Source of the DNA: Rhodobacteraceae bacterium WD3A24
Lineage (GTDB): Bacteria; Pseudomonadota; Alphaproteobacteria; Rhodobacterales; Rhodobacteraceae
DNA length: 64,000 bases
Direction of reading: 5' to 3'
Assembly (NCBI GenBank): GCA_002967695.1
Contig: PUHN01000013.1
Coordinates: 1-64,000 of the forward strand
Below, one piece after another: positions 43,239-52,452 of this stretch (within the stretch, counting starts at the first letter, position 1; every line of letters starts with the position of its first letter). The notes beneath the pieces are model-generated. The model made no database searches. It saw nothing but the letters and a program-made list of their open reading frames with translations, and was not told the DNA's origin. A program made the position numbers and the translations under genes.

Positions 43239-45413
43239 TCAGTCATGGCTGTGGGTCAGCCGCGGCACATCGCCCGCCCCGGCGGTGCCGCGGCCCGAAA
43301 GCGACGGGTTTTCCATGAAGAAACGGTGGCAGTTGAACAGGTCGCCGCGGCACTCGGGCAATTCGCGGCTGAAACTGCCATCGGGGGCGAGAACCCAGCT
43401 CTGTGCCTCGTCGGCGAGGTTGGCGGCCATGATCTGGCTGACGATCTGCGCCTTGACGGTGTCGTTGCAGATCTCGACCAGCGTTTCCACCCGGCGGTCG
43501 AGATTGCGCCCCATCCAGTCGGCCGAACTGATGAACACCCGCGCCTGATCGGAGGGCAGATCGCGCCCGTTGCCGAAACACACGATGCGGCTGTGTTCGA
43601 GAAAGCGCCCGACGATGGATTTCACCCGGATGTTCTCGGACAGCCCCGCCACGCCCGGCCGGAGCCCGCAGACCCCGCGGATCACCAGGCTGATGCGCAC
43701 GCCGTCGCGGCTGGCGGCATAGAGCGCGTCGATCACCTCGGGCTCGATCAGGGCGTTCATCTTGGCCCAAAGCCGGCCCGGCCGGCCGGCGCGGGCATGG
43801 GCGGCCTCGGCGGCAATCAGCTCCAGCAGGCGCTCCTTGAGCCCGTTGGGCGAGATCGAGAGGTTTTCGAGATACTCGGGCTCGGCATAGCCCGAGACAT
43901 AGTTGAACACGCGTGTCGCGTCGCGGCCCAGCGCCGCGTCGCACGTAAACAGCGACAGGTCGGTGTAGATGCGCGCCGTGATGGGGTGGTAGTTGCCCGT
44001 GCCGTAATGCGTGTAGGTGACCAGCCGGTCGCCCTCGCGCCGGACCACGGCCGAAATCTTGGCGTGGGTCTTGTAGTTGAGAAAGCCGTAGACGACATGC
44101 GCGCCCGCCCGCTCGAGCCGGCGCGACTGGCGGATATTGGCGGCCTCGTCGAAGCGCGCCTTCAGCTCGACCAGCGCGGTGACGGACTTGCCCGCCTCGG
44201 CGGCCTCGCACAACGCGCTCACGATCGGGCTGTCGCGCGAGGTCCGGTAGAGCGTCTGCTTGATCGCCAGGACGTCGGGGTCGCGCGCGGCCTGTTCGAG
44301 AAAGCGCACCACCATGTCGAAGGTCTCGTAGGGGTGGTGCAGCAGCATGTCCTTCTGCCGGATGGCGGCGAACATGTCGCCGTCATGGTCCTGCACGCGT
44401 TCGGGCACCCGCGGCGTGAAGGACGGCCAGAGAAGATCGCGCCGGTCGTCGAGCACAAGCTCCTTGACCGCGGCCATGCCCAGCAGCCCGCGAACCGCGA
44501 CGACCTCGTCGGGCGTGACGTGCAGCTCGCGCATCACCAGCTCGCGCAGGGCGTCGGGGGCGTTCTCGGTGATCTTGAGGCGCACCACCTCGCCGCGCCG
44601 GCGACGCTTGAGCGCGATCTCGAACTCGCGGACGAGATCCTCGGCCTCTTCCTCCAGCTCCAGATCGCTGTCGCGCAGGACGCGAAAGGCGCAGTGTCCC
44701 TCCACCGCGTATCCCGGAAACAGCGCCTGGAGATTGCCCATCAGAAGCTCTTCGAGCGGCACAAAGCGCGCCTTTCCCGCCTCGGAGGGCAGGGCGACGA
44801 AACGGTCGATCTGGTGCGGCACCGGCAGCAGCGCGAGAAGCTCGCGCCCCGTCTCCACATGACCGAGCTGCAGCGCGAGGCAGAACCCGGCATTGGGAAT
44901 GAAGGGGAAGGGGTGCGCCGGGTCGATCGCCAGCGGCGAGAGCACCGGAAAGACATTGGCCAGGAAATAGTCGCGCAGATAGACCTCGTCGGAGGTTGTC
45001 AGATCGCCGCGCCCCATCAGACTGATCCCCTGCGCCTCCATCGCCTCGGTCAGTGTCTCCCAGGCTTCCTGCTGGGCGGCCATCAGCCGGCGCGCTTCCT
45101 CGTTGATGAGCACGAGCTGCTCGGCCGGGCTGCGCCCGTCGGCCGCCGGCGTGGTGTTGCCGGCGCGGGCGAGTTCGCGCAGGCCGGCCACCCGAACGGT
45201 ATAGAATTCGTCGAGATTGGCCGCCGAGATCGAGAGAAACCGCACGCGCTCCAGCAGCGGCACGCGCGGGTTGCACGCCTCGTCGAGCACGCGCCAGTTG
45301 AAGGCCAGCCAGGACAGCTCGCGGTTGAAGAACCGCGCCGGGCCGGAAAGATCCAGCTCCGGCAGGTCCACGGGCGTCTCGAAAGGCTCGGAAAGGAAAT
45401 CGGATCGGGTCAT
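43239..45413 (-). CDS. ppk: Polyphosphate kinase 1
   Basis: 724 residues from the ATG at 45413 (a GTG at 45428 is also possible). Makes polyphosphate from ATP, reversibly. Domains: N (RFFNRELSWLAFNWRVLDEA), head (around FPVLSPLAIDPAHPFPF), and two PLD-like catalytic domains. The autophosphorylated His is in LNYKTHAKISAVV, with NYHPITARIYTDLSLFT and GLKERLLELI following; the second PLD-type motif is RPGRLWAKMNALIE. Also SSADWMGRNLDRRVETLVEI. Upstream of ppx as in many bacteria. hdaA and the AI-2E permease gene lie upstream of it. Confidence 0.96.
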   Translation of the reverse strand: MTRSDFLSEPFETPVDLPELDLSGPARFFNRELSWLAFNWRVLDEACNPRVPLLERVRFLSISAANLDEFYTVRVAGLRELARAGNTTPAADGRSPAEQLVLINEEARRLMAAQQEAWETLTEAMEAQGISLMGRGDLTTSDEVYLRDYFLANVFPVLSPLAIDPAHPFPFIPNAGFCLALQLGHVETGRELLALLPVPHQIDRFVALPSEAGKARFVPLEELLMGNLQALFPGYAVEGHCAFRVLRDSDLELEEEAEDLVREFEIALKRRRRGEVVRLKITENAPDALRELVMRELHVTPDEVVAVRGLLGMAAVKELVLDDRRDLLWPSFTPRVPERVQDHDGDMFAAIRQKDMLLHHPYETFDMVVRFLEQAARDPDVLAIKQTLYRTSRDSPIVSALCEAAEAGKSVTALVELKARFDEAANIRQSRRLERAGAHVVYGFLNYKTHAKISAVVRREGDRLVTYTHYGTGNYHPITARIYTDLSLFTCDAALGRDATRVFNYVSGYAEPEYLENLSISPNGLKERLLELIAAEAAHARAGRPGRLWAKMNALIEPEVIDALYAASRDGVRISLVIRGVCGLRPGVAGLSENIRVKSIVGRFLEHSRIVCFGNGRDLPSDQARVFISSADWMGRNLDRRVETLVEICNDTVKAQIVSQIMAANLADEAQSWVLAPDGSFSRELPECRGDLFNCHRFFMENPSLSGRGTAGAGDVPRLTHSHD

Positions 45414-45453
45414 GAAACGGATGTGCACCTGCCTCGAAACAAAGTGATGACGA

Positions 45454-46182
45454 TCATTGCGCCTCGCCGGCCCCGCTGTCCAGCGGGGCCGGCCCGGCTT
45501 CGCCCCCCGCGGCGATCCGCGCCAGGATCTCGGCGGCCAGCCGGCGGCTTACCGGCCGGCCCTGCGCCAGCGCGGCCGCATCGAGTGCGTCCACCACCCG
45601 CGCCGCCGTAGCCAGCGAGCGCTCCATCCGCCGGGCCAGATAGGTGATGACTGCCGGTGTCACCGCGATCTGCCGATCGGCGAAGAGCTTGAGCAGGACC
45701 GCCGAGAGCAGCGCATCGTCGGGCGGCGCGATGCGCGCGATCTGGGTGGCCTCCAGCCGGCTGGCGAGGTCGGGCAGGGCCAGCTCCCAGCGCGACGGCG
45801 CCGCGCGTGCGGTCAGCAGGAGCCGCCCGCCTTCGGTCAGCACCATGTTGTGCAGGTGAAACAGCGCCGCCTCACCGGCCCGGTCGCCGGCGATCACCTG
45901 CGCGTCCTCGATGGCGACATGCGCGCCGCCGGCCAGCCTCTCGGGGCCCAGCGCGGCGAGGTCGCGCGCGGCGACGATCCGCGCCCCGCTCTCCGTCGCC
46001 CAGACATGGGCCAGATGCGTCTTGCCCGCCCCCGCCGGGCCGGTGAGCACCAGCTTGCCCGCCGGCCAGTCGCGCCACCCGTCGATCTGCGCGAGCGCCA
46101 GCGCATTGGCGCTCGAGACGAAGAAGTCCGCGCGCCCCAGCGCCGCGCGCACCGGCAGATCGAGGGTCAGCTGCTCGGCCAT
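45454..46182 (-). CDS. hdaA: DnaA-inactivating protein HdaA
   Basis: 242 residues, DnaA-like AAA+ domain without the DNA-binding domain IV. The N-terminal MAEQLTLDLPVR contains the QxxLxLP clamp-binding motif, by which Hda contacts the beta clamp to stimulate DnaA-ATP hydrolysis after replication starts. Walker A is LTGPAGAGKTHLAHVW; Walker B is degenerate (HVAIEDAQ), and the sensor region is LLTARAAPSRWELALPDLASRLEA. Starts 3 bp after the AI-2E permease stop, so cotranscribed; the same order AI-2E, hdaA, ppk, ppx recurs in Rhodobacterales. Confidence 0.92.
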   Translation of the reverse strand: MAEQLTLDLPVRAALGRADFFVSSANALALAQIDGWRDWPAGKLVLTGPAGAGKTHLAHVWATESGARIVAARDLAALGPERLAGGAHVAIEDAQVIAGDRAGEAALFHLHNMVLTEGGRLLLTARAAPSRWELALPDLASRLEATQIARIAPPDDALLSAVLLKLFADRQIAVTPAVITYLARRMERSLATAARVVDALDAAALAQGRPVSRRLAAEILARIAAGGEAGPAPLDSGAGEAQ

Positions 46183-46185
46183 TGC

Positions 46186-47253
46186 TCAGTCGTCGCCTTC
46201 TGCGCCGGGGCCGCGATACAGGCGGCTGATCCTGTATTGCTGGGCGGCAAAGCGCACCAGCACCCCGATCGCGGCGGCCAGCGGAACCGCCACCAGCATG
46301 CCGACGAAGCCGAACAGCGCCCCGAACACCGACAGCGCCAGCAGCAGCCAGACCGGGTGCAGCCCGACCGAGCTGCCCACCAGCTTGGGCGTGAGCAGAT
46401 TGCCCTCGATGAACTGGCCGGCCTGGAAGACCGCCCAGACCGCGATGATCCACAGCCAGTCGCCCCAGAACTGGAACAGCGCCAGCCCGATGGCCAGCGC
46501 CCCGCCGACGATGGCGCCGACATAGGGGATGAAGGTCAGGATGCCGGCGACGAAGCCGACGACCAGCCCGAACTGCAGCTCCAGCAGCATCAGCGCCACC
46601 GCGTAATAGGTGCCCAGGATCAGGCAGACCGTGCCCATCCCGCGCACGAAGCCCGCCAGCGAGGCGTCGATCTCGCTCGCCAGCTGGCGGATCACGGGCG
46701 CATGTTCGCGCGGGAGCAACTCGTCGATCCGCGCGATCATGTTGTCCCAGTCCACCAGCAGATACACCGCCACGACGGGCGTGATGATGAACAGCAGCGC
46801 GACGTCGATCAGCGACGACAGCGACGCCAGCGCGGTGTTGAGCACCTGCAGCCCGCGCGACTGGATGGTCTGCCCGATCTGGTCGAGCGAGCGGCGCAGC
46901 ACCGAGTCCGGCTCGACCAGATCGGGAAAGCGCTCGGTCAGAAAAGCGTGCAGATTCCGGAAGATATCGGGCGCGACATTGATAAGCTCGGCGGTCTGCT
47001 GGACCAGCGTCGGGATCACCAGCAACGCCAGCACGACGAAGATCAGCCCCGCGCCCACGGCGATGATGGCGGTGGCCACGGCCCGGCTGGTGCCCAGCCG
47101 CTCCAGCCGGTCGGCGACGGGGTCGAGCAGATAGGCGATCGCCCCGCCCAGCACGAAGGGCAGGATCACGTCGCCCAGATACCACAGCAGCAGCATCGCC
47201 ACCGCCGCGGCGACGCCCCAGTATTTCGCCTGATCCCTGACCGGCAGGCTCAT
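46186..47253 (-). CDS. AI-2E family transporter
   Basis: 355 residues from the ATG at 47253. About eight helices: a first pair (YWGVAAAVAMLLLWYLGDVILPFVLGGAIAYLLDPV), VATAIIAVGAGLIFVVLALLVIP, then a large loop (about 80-150) and FIITPVVAVYLLVDWDNMI, GFVRGMGTVCLILGTYYAVAL, LVVGFVAGILTFIPYVGAIVGG, and a C-terminal pair. PxxxL/GxxxxIPYxG is the family signature. Despite the name many members export ions or small molecules other than AI-2, so the substrate is open. Heads the hdaA-ppk-ppx group. Confidence 0.9.
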   Translation of the reverse strand: MSLPVRDQAKYWGVAAAVAMLLLWYLGDVILPFVLGGAIAYLLDPVADRLERLGTSRAVATAIIAVGAGLIFVVLALLVIPTLVQQTAELINVAPDIFRNLHAFLTERFPDLVEPDSVLRRSLDQIGQTIQSRGLQVLNTALASLSSLIDVALLFIITPVVAVYLLVDWDNMIARIDELLPREHAPVIRQLASEIDASLAGFVRGMGTVCLILGTYYAVALMLLELQFGLVVGFVAGILTFIPYVGAIVGGALAIGLALFQFWGDWLWIIAVWAVFQAGQFIEGNLLTPKLVGSSVGLHPVWLLLALSVFGALFGFVGMLVAVPLAAAIGVLVRFAAQQYRISRLYRGPGAEGDD

Positions 47254-47351
47254 GATGCCCCCTCGACGCCCTTTCACCCCGTATCGCCGCTGCGGGGGCG
47301 TCATGCAAGCGGGGCGTGGGGCCGGCGGGCGTCTGGCTTGGCGCCAGCATC

Positions 47352-47383
47352 CGTATGGCATGCGTATGGCACGCGATGGCACG
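47352..47383 (+). repeat. Short tandem repeat, CGTATGGCATG type
   Basis: Three adjacent near-copies: CGTATGGCATG (47352-47362), CGTATGGCACG (47363-47373) and CGATGGCACG (47374-47383). They lie in the 243-bp gap between the AI-2E permease start and the pentapeptide-repeat stop. A perfect 8-bp hairpin (CCCGTCGC with GCGACGGG, 47460-47479) also lies there, downstream of the pentapeptide gene, and may end its transcript. No gene is seen in the gap. Confidence 0.55.
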
Positions 47384-47496
47384 CGGCGGCGGGGCGGGGA
47401 GCGTCGCCGTCACCCACGCTCGGGTGGCGGGACGCGGCCGCCCGGGTGGGCGGGCGCGTCCCGTCGCTCGCGCGACGGGCAGGGCGGGCTGGCTGG

Positions 47497-49362
47497 CTAT
47501 TCGCCGTCCGGGGGCGGCGGCATCGGGTAGTTGTCACGATCGTCCCGCCACTTGCGCCACTCGTCCGTGAAAGTCCGGCCGCCCTTGGGGGCGAAAACGG
47601 GCAGTTCCCACTCCGGCCAGTGCCTCGGGCGGGGAATGTCGGCGGGCAGAATCACGCTGGCGTCACCGAACATCGAATTGATTTGGTCGGGAAAGATTTC
47701 GACGGATGACCAATCCACATCCCTCGCGGCAGCGCAGTCAAGGGTGGCTGAGCCCAGAAATGTGTGCTCATCCATCCGTGTCAGCGCAAGGTTTGCACCG
47801 TCCATTCGCGCCTGTTGCAGTCGCGCGCTTTCCAGTCGTGCCCCGCCCAGGTCGGCATCGTCCATACGTGTGCCCGTGAGGTTCGCCCCTTGCATGTCCG
47901 CTTCCCCGAGGCGTGCCGTTTCCAGATGTGCGCCTTTAAGCTGCGCGCCAACGAGGCGTGCGAACTGAAGGTGCACTCCCTCCATCAACGCCCTGAATAT
48001 GACTGCCTGCTCCATTCCCGCGTTCAAAATGGATCCTCCGCACATCTGCGCGTCTTCGAGGCGTATCCCTTGCATCTTGGCCCAGTCGAGTTCTGTCCCT
48101 TCCATCTGTGTTTCGCCGAGGTTTGCGCCCGCCATCCGTGCCGCGAAGAGTTCGGCCCCATTCAGGAACGCCCGGTGCAGGATCGCGCTCTCCAGCCGCG
48201 TTCTGCGGAGCTTTGCGCCGTCCATCCGCGCACCATTGAACCGTGCACCCGAAAAGCAGCCGCCCGACAGATCGGCGCCTTGCAGATTGGTCTCGCGCAG
48301 GTCCAAGCGGTAACCCCGATAGGTGCCCAGTCGATTCATCCACGTCTGCAGTTCCTTGCGGTAGGCGTTGAGAATCGCCGGGCCGAGGGGCGCCTCACCG
48401 GGATCGTCGGGCAACTCGGGGCAGGGGATGTCAAAGGGCCATTCGGTGGCCGTGTCGGGCGGGTCGGGCCAGGCGGCCTCGACACGGCGTTGCTGCGGCG
48501 TGCGCCGCCCCAGCACGTCGAGCGCCATGGCGATGTCGGCGCGTGGCGGGTCGAGGGTTCGGGCCCATTCGCGCACCTTCTGGCCGCCCAGCCGTGTCTT
48601 GCGCCGTGCGATGTGTTTGGCGCGTTCCTCTTCGGTCGCGTCGTCCTTCAGCGGCTCCCATTCGCCATAAGGGTGGTCCTTGGCGTCGTCGGCGGGGGCG
48701 TTGTTGCGGATATAGGCGCAGAGGATTTCCATCACCCGCACATGGTCGCGGCCCTGGTCATGCGTGGTTGAGTCCTGCGCGATGCGCTCCAGCGACAGGA
48801 TGGCGCCGATGCGCACCTCGATGTTGGGGACGGTTTCGGAGAAAACCTGCCATTTGTCATATTCGAATTCCGGGTCGTGAATTCGATCAACACTTTCGGT
48901 TTGCGCATTGATGCGTTGCAGCCGGTCAACAAATTCGTGTTGCCTATCTCCTTCGGTTTCCTCTGGCGGCCTGGCAGGGTGCGTCACGTTTCGTGCCACA
49001 TACGAAATGGTTTTCTCCGCGCCGAGCTGCTCCACCGCCTTGTTGATGCGGTCGGTGATGTGGCCTTCCTTCTGGTAGCCTAGCGTCTGATGGGCGATGA
49101 CCGTCCGCCAGATCAGGAAGGGCGCGCCCAGAAGCGCGACGATCAGCGCGCCGGTGCCGAGGCCCATGGTGCCGGAGGGGGCGACGGTGCGCCACAACAC
49201 GACGCCCGCGGCGACGAGGGCGCCGAGGGACAGGAGGGCGGCCACCGCGCCGAGACCGACGCCGATGAACCGGCCCAGCGGCCGCGCGCGCGACCAGTCG
49301 GGGTCGGGCCGGTAGCCGAGCCATTCGATCAGGCTGGCGGGGTGCTGGGGGTCCTTGGCCAT
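47497..49362 (-). CDS. Membrane-anchored pentapeptide-repeat protein
   Basis: 621 residues. Two helices near the N-terminus (about 34-58 VGLGAVAALLSLGALVAAGVV and 68-86 GALIVALLGAPFLIW), a cytosolic segment with INKAVEQLGAEK and the HEAT-like VRIGAILSLERIAQDS...VMEILCAYIRNN common in this protein class, a charged linker, then about 35 pentapeptide repeats (about 375-560: LQGADLSGGCFSGARFNGAR, GANLGETQME). A right-handed quadrilateral beta-helix is expected. Start ATG at 49362 has GGCGGAA upstream. Base composition is mosaic: 26 of 60 G+C in 48841-48900, about 35 of 60 in 47761-47820, against much higher flanks, which suggests transfer or recombination. Function not known; some pentapeptide proteins bind gyrase, others are signalling or effector scaffolds. 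Confidence 0.85.
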   Translation of the reverse strand: MAKDPQHPASLIEWLGYRPDPDWSRARPLGRFIGVGLGAVAALLSLGALVAAGVVLWRTVAPSGTMGLGTGALIVALLGAPFLIWRTVIAHQTLGYQKEGHITDRINKAVEQLGAEKTISYVARNVTHPARPPEETEGDRQHEFVDRLQRINAQTESVDRIHDPEFEYDKWQVFSETVPNIEVRIGAILSLERIAQDSTTHDQGRDHVRVMEILCAYIRNNAPADDAKDHPYGEWEPLKDDATEEERAKHIARRKTRLGGQKVREWARTLDPPRADIAMALDVLGRRTPQQRRVEAAWPDPPDTATEWPFDIPCPELPDDPGEAPLGPAILNAYRKELQTWMNRLGTYRGYRLDLRETNLQGADLSGGCFSGARFNGARMDGAKLRRTRLESAILHRAFLNGAELFAARMAGANLGETQMEGTELDWAKMQGIRLEDAQMCGGSILNAGMEQAVIFRALMEGVHLQFARLVGAQLKGAHLETARLGEADMQGANLTGTRMDDADLGGARLESARLQQARMDGANLALTRMDEHTFLGSATLDCAAARDVDWSSVEIFPDQINSMFGDASVILPADIPRPRHWPEWELPVFAPKGGRTFTDEWRKWRDDRDNYPMPPPPDGE

Positions 49363-49752
49363 CGAAATTCCGCCTGCAAATGACGGCCAGCCTAGGCGGC
49401 GGCGGGGCGATGGGGCAAGCGTTGCCGTCCGCGCCCCGCCCATGCCGCCCGTTTCCCCGCGATGCCGGGGCAAGGCTTGCGCGCGGCCCGGATTTCATAC
49501 CGGGGCGAAGCCCCGGATCGCGCCCGACCCGCCCCCCCAGGGCGGGCGCCGCGTCTGGTTCCCCCGCCCATGCCGTGCCCGATGCGCGACACGTCCGCGA
49601 TATCGCGCCCACCCTCGGGCCGGGCGCGATCCTTCGTGCGGGGCGGCGGCGCAGGGGCGTGTCGCCGGGCGCGCCGCCCGCGGCCTTGCCTGCCCGCGCG
49701 CTCTCGCCTAAACCCCGCGGGGAAAGCCATTTCTGCCCGAGGGGTCTCTCCC
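49363..49752. other. 390-bp structured intergenic region before proS
   Basis: No supported gene. Rich in inverted repeats: CCGGGGC-gaa-GCCCCGG (49500-49516), CCCGCCC with GGGCGGG (around 49528-49546), and a long-range pair GGATCGCGCCCG (49515-49526) with its exact complement at 49621-49632. ATCGCGCCC recurs directly at 49602. A CCCCGCGGGG palindrome lies near 49716-49725, close to the proS start. Could be a dispersed repeat element or a structured RNA; no T-run or promoter stands out. Confidence 0.5.
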
Positions 49753-51090
49753 ATGCGCCTGTCCCGCTATTTCCTGCCCGTGCTCAAGGAGACGCCCGCC
49801 GAGGCGCAGATCGTCAGCCACCGGCTGATGCTGCGCGCCGGCATGATCCGCCAGCAGGCGGCGGGCATCTATTCGTGGCTGCCGCTGGGCTACCGGGTGC
49901 TGCGCCGGATCGAGGAGATCGTCCACGACGAACAGCAGCGCGCGGGCCATATCCCCATGCTGATGCCCACGCTGCAGCCCGCCGACCTGTGGCGCGAGAG
50001 CGGCCGCTACGACGATTACGGCGAGGAGATGCTGCGCATCACCGACCGCCACGGGCGCGACCTGCTCTACGGCCCCACCAACGAGGAGATGATCACCGAC
50101 ATCTTCCGCGCCCATGTCGCCAGCTACAAGGACCTGCCGCTGACGCTCTATCACATCCAGTGGAAGTTCCGCGACGAGATCCGCCCGCGCTTCGGCGTGA
50201 TGCGCGGGCGCGAGTTCTACATGAAGGACGGCTACACCTTCGACATCGACAAGGACGCCGCCGTTCACGCCTATAACCGCCACATGGTCAGCTACCTGCG
50301 CACCTACGAGCGGATGGGCCTGCAGGCCATCCCGATGCGCGCCGATACCGGCCCCATCGGCGGGGATCTCAGCCACGAGTTCCTGGTGCTGGCCGACACC
50401 GGCGAGTCCGAGGTGTTCTACGACAACGCCATCGCGGGGCTAACCCTGGGCGGGCGGCAGGTAAACTACGACGACCGCGACGAATGCGCCGCCATCGTGC
50501 ACGAATGGACCACCCCTTATGCCCGCACCGACGAGACCCATGACGAGGCCGTCTTTGCCGAGGTGCCCGAGGCGCGGCGCGAAAGCTCGCGCGGGATCGA
50601 GGTCGGCCAGATCTTCTATTTCGGGACCAAGTACTCCGAGCCGATGGGCGCGGTGGTGAGCAACGACAGGGGCGAGCGCGTGCCGGTGCATATGGGCAGC
50701 CACGGCATCGGCGTCAGCCGGCTGGTGGGCGCGATCATCGAGGCCAGCCATGACGAGAAGGGCATCATCTGGCCCGAGGGCGTCACGCCCTTCCATTGCG
50801 GCATCGTCAATCTCAAGCAGGGCGACTCGGGCGCCGACACGGCCTGCGAGGCGCTGTATGCCGCGCTGACCGCCCGCGGGCTGGAGCCGCTGTATGATGA
50901 CACCGACGAGCGCGCGGGCGCCAAGTTCGCCACGCAGGATCTCATCGGCCTGCCCTGGCGCATCACCGTGGGCCCGCGCGGGCTGGCCAAGGGCGTGGTG
51001 GAGCTGACCAGCCGGCGCAGCGGCGAGTCCGAGGAGCTCTCGCCCGAGGCGGCGGTCGAGCGACTGGCGGAAATCTATGCCGGGCGGTAG
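49753..51090 (+). CDS. proS: Proline--tRNA ligase
   Basis: 445 residues, the short alphaproteobacterial class II ProRS lacking the ~180-residue editing insertion. Motif 1 region [20 protein letters not shown], motif 2 [26 protein letters not shown], motif 3 [17 protein letters not shown], and a C-terminal anticodon domain ([30 protein letters not shown]). Charges tRNA(Pro). Without INS editing, Ala-tRNA(Pro) clearance needs a separate ProXp enzyme, not seen here. Start ATG at 49753 matches the family N-terminus [19 protein letters not shown]. Confidence 0.96.
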   Translation: MRLSRYFLPVLKETPAEAQIVSHRLMLRAGMIRQQAAGIYSWLPLGYRVLRRIEEIVHDEQQRAGHIPMLMPTLQPADLWRESGRYDDYGEEMLRITDRHGRDLLYGPTNEEMITDIFRAHVASYKDLPLTLYHIQWKFRDEIRPRFGVMRGREFYMKDGYTFDIDKDAAVHAYNRHMVSYLRTYERMGLQAIPMRADTGPIGGDLSHEFLVLADTGESEVFYDNAIAGLTLGGRQVNYDDRDECAAIVHEWTTPYARTDETHDEAVFAEVPEARRESSRGIEVGQIFYFGTKYSEPMGAVVSNDRGERVPVHMGSHGIGVSRLVGAIIEASHDEKGIIWPEGVTPFHCGIVNLKQGDSGADTACEALYAALTARGLEPLYDDTDERAGAKFATQDLIGLPWRITVGPRGLAKGVVELTSRRSGESEELSPEAAVERLAEIYAGR

Positions 51091-51165
51091 GGCGCCGCGC
51101 CCGGCCTTGACCCGGTGCGGGATAGGCCGCACTGTCTGCCGCGAGCAGAGCCGGAGGTAGACAAC

Positions 51166-52452
51166 GTGGCCAAGACCCCGGCCGCCTTCGCGGGCTTCGA
51201 ATGGATGATCGCCTGGCGCTATCTGCGCGCGCGCCGCGCCGAGGGCGGGGTCAGCGTGATGACCTGGATCAGCCTGCTGGGCATCACGCTGGCGGTCTTC
51301 GCGCTGATCGCGACGCTGGCGGTGCGCTCGGGCTTTCGGGCCGAGTTCGTCGACACGATCCTCGGCGCGAACGCCCATGCGACAATCTACGCCTCGACCC
51401 ATGTCACCGAGACGGGCCAGACCACCCGGACCATCGACAATTACGACGAGATGGCCGCGCGTCTTGCCACGGTGGCCGGGGTCACCCGCGTCGCGCCGCT
51501 GGTCAAGGGGCAGGTGATGGCCAGCCGCGAGGGCCGCGCCACCGGCGTGCAGGTCTTCGGCATCCGCGCCGGGGATCTGCGCACGATCCCCCGCATCGCC
51601 GACCCCGAAAGCGCCAGCGGCGCCATCGAGCGTTTCGGCGAGGGCATCGCGATCGGCTCAGGCGTGGCGCGCGAGCTGGGTGTGGGCGTGGGCGATCGTA
51701 TCCGCCTGATCTCGCCCGACGGGGTGCAGACGGCCTTCGGCACCAGCCCGCGCATCAACGCCTATGAGGTGGTCTATATCTTCACCGCGGGGCGGTATGA
51801 CATCGACCGCACCCGCATCTACATGCCCTTCGCGGAGGCGCAGAGCTATTTCAACCGCGACGGGGTGGCCGACGAGCTGGAGGTCATGGTCGAACGGCCG
51901 GAGCGGATCGAGCGGATGGTCCCCGACCTGCTGCGCGCGGGCGGCGAGCGCGCGATGGTCTGGACGTGGCGCGACAGCGCCGGCAGTTTCCTGCGCGCGC
52001 TCGACGTCGAGGACAACGTGATGTTCGTCATCCTGTCGATCCTCGTGCTGATCGCGGCGATGAACATCGTCTCGGGGCTGATCATGCTGGTCAAGAACAA
52101 GGGCCGCGACATCGGCATCCTGCGCACGATGGGGCTGACCGAGGGCTCGGTGCTGCGGGTCTTTTTCATCTGCGGGGCGTCGGTGGGGGTGCTGGGCACC
52201 GCCTTCGGCGTGATCCTCGGCAGCCTGTTCGCGATCTATATCGACCCGATCTTTGCGGCGGTGAACTACCTCGCCGGCGGCGGGGTGTGGGATCCGTCGA
52301 TCCGCGGCATCTACGCGCTGCCGGCCGAGCTGCATCTGGGCGACGTGCTAAAGGCGGTGGGGCTGTCGCTGGGGCTGTCCTTTGTCGTCACCCTCTTTCC
52401 CGCCCGCCGCGCGGCGCGGATGAATCCGGTCGAGGCGCTGCGTTATGAGTGA
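51166..52452 (+). CDS. lolC: Lipoprotein-releasing ABC transporter permease LolC/E
   Basis: 428 residues from a GTG at 51166 with GGAGG 8 nt upstream. FtsX/MacB-type permease: first helix after WMIAWRYLRARRAEGGVSVMTWISLLGITLAVFALI, a large periplasmic domain (about 45-265), then three helices (VMFVILSILVLIAAMNIVSGLIMLVKNKGRDIGILRTMG; VFFICGASVGVLGTAFGVIL; VLKAVGLSLGLSFVVTLFPA) and the closing [14 protein letters not shown]. With LolD it detaches outer-membrane lipoproteins from the inner membrane for LolA. Many alphaproteobacteria have one permease serving as both LolC and LolE, and only one is here. TTGACC with CACTGT (17-bp spacer, 51107-51135) is a weak promoter candidate. Overlaps lolD by 8 bp. 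Confidence 0.93.
   Translation: MAKTPAAFAGFEWMIAWRYLRARRAEGGVSVMTWISLLGITLAVFALIATLAVRSGFRAEFVDTILGANAHATIYASTHVTETGQTTRTIDNYDEMAARLATVAGVTRVAPLVKGQVMASREGRATGVQVFGIRAGDLRTIPRIADPESASGAIERFGEGIAIGSGVARELGVGVGDRIRLISPDGVQTAFGTSPRINAYEVVYIFTAGRYDIDRTRIYMPFAEAQSYFNRDGVADELEVMVERPERIERMVPDLLRAGGERAMVWTWRDSAGSFLRALDVEDNVMFVILSILVLIAAMNIVSGLIMLVKNKGRDIGILRTMGLTEGSVLRVFFICGASVGVLGTAFGVILGSLFAIYIDPIFAAVNYLAGGGVWDPSIRGIYALPAELHLGDVLKAVGLSLGLSFVVTLFPARRAARMNPVEALRYE

Noticed and set aside
45457-47709. 750-codon plus-strand frame opposite hdaA and the AI-2E permease
   Set aside because: Composition (Arg, Gln, His-rich) and complete overlap with conserved genes on the other strand mark it as a shadow frame.
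49392-49754. Minus-strand frame in the gap before proS
   Set aside because: Arg/Gly/Ala-rich with no conserved pattern, no ribosome site, and it runs through palindromes; the gap is better explained as structured non-coding DNA.
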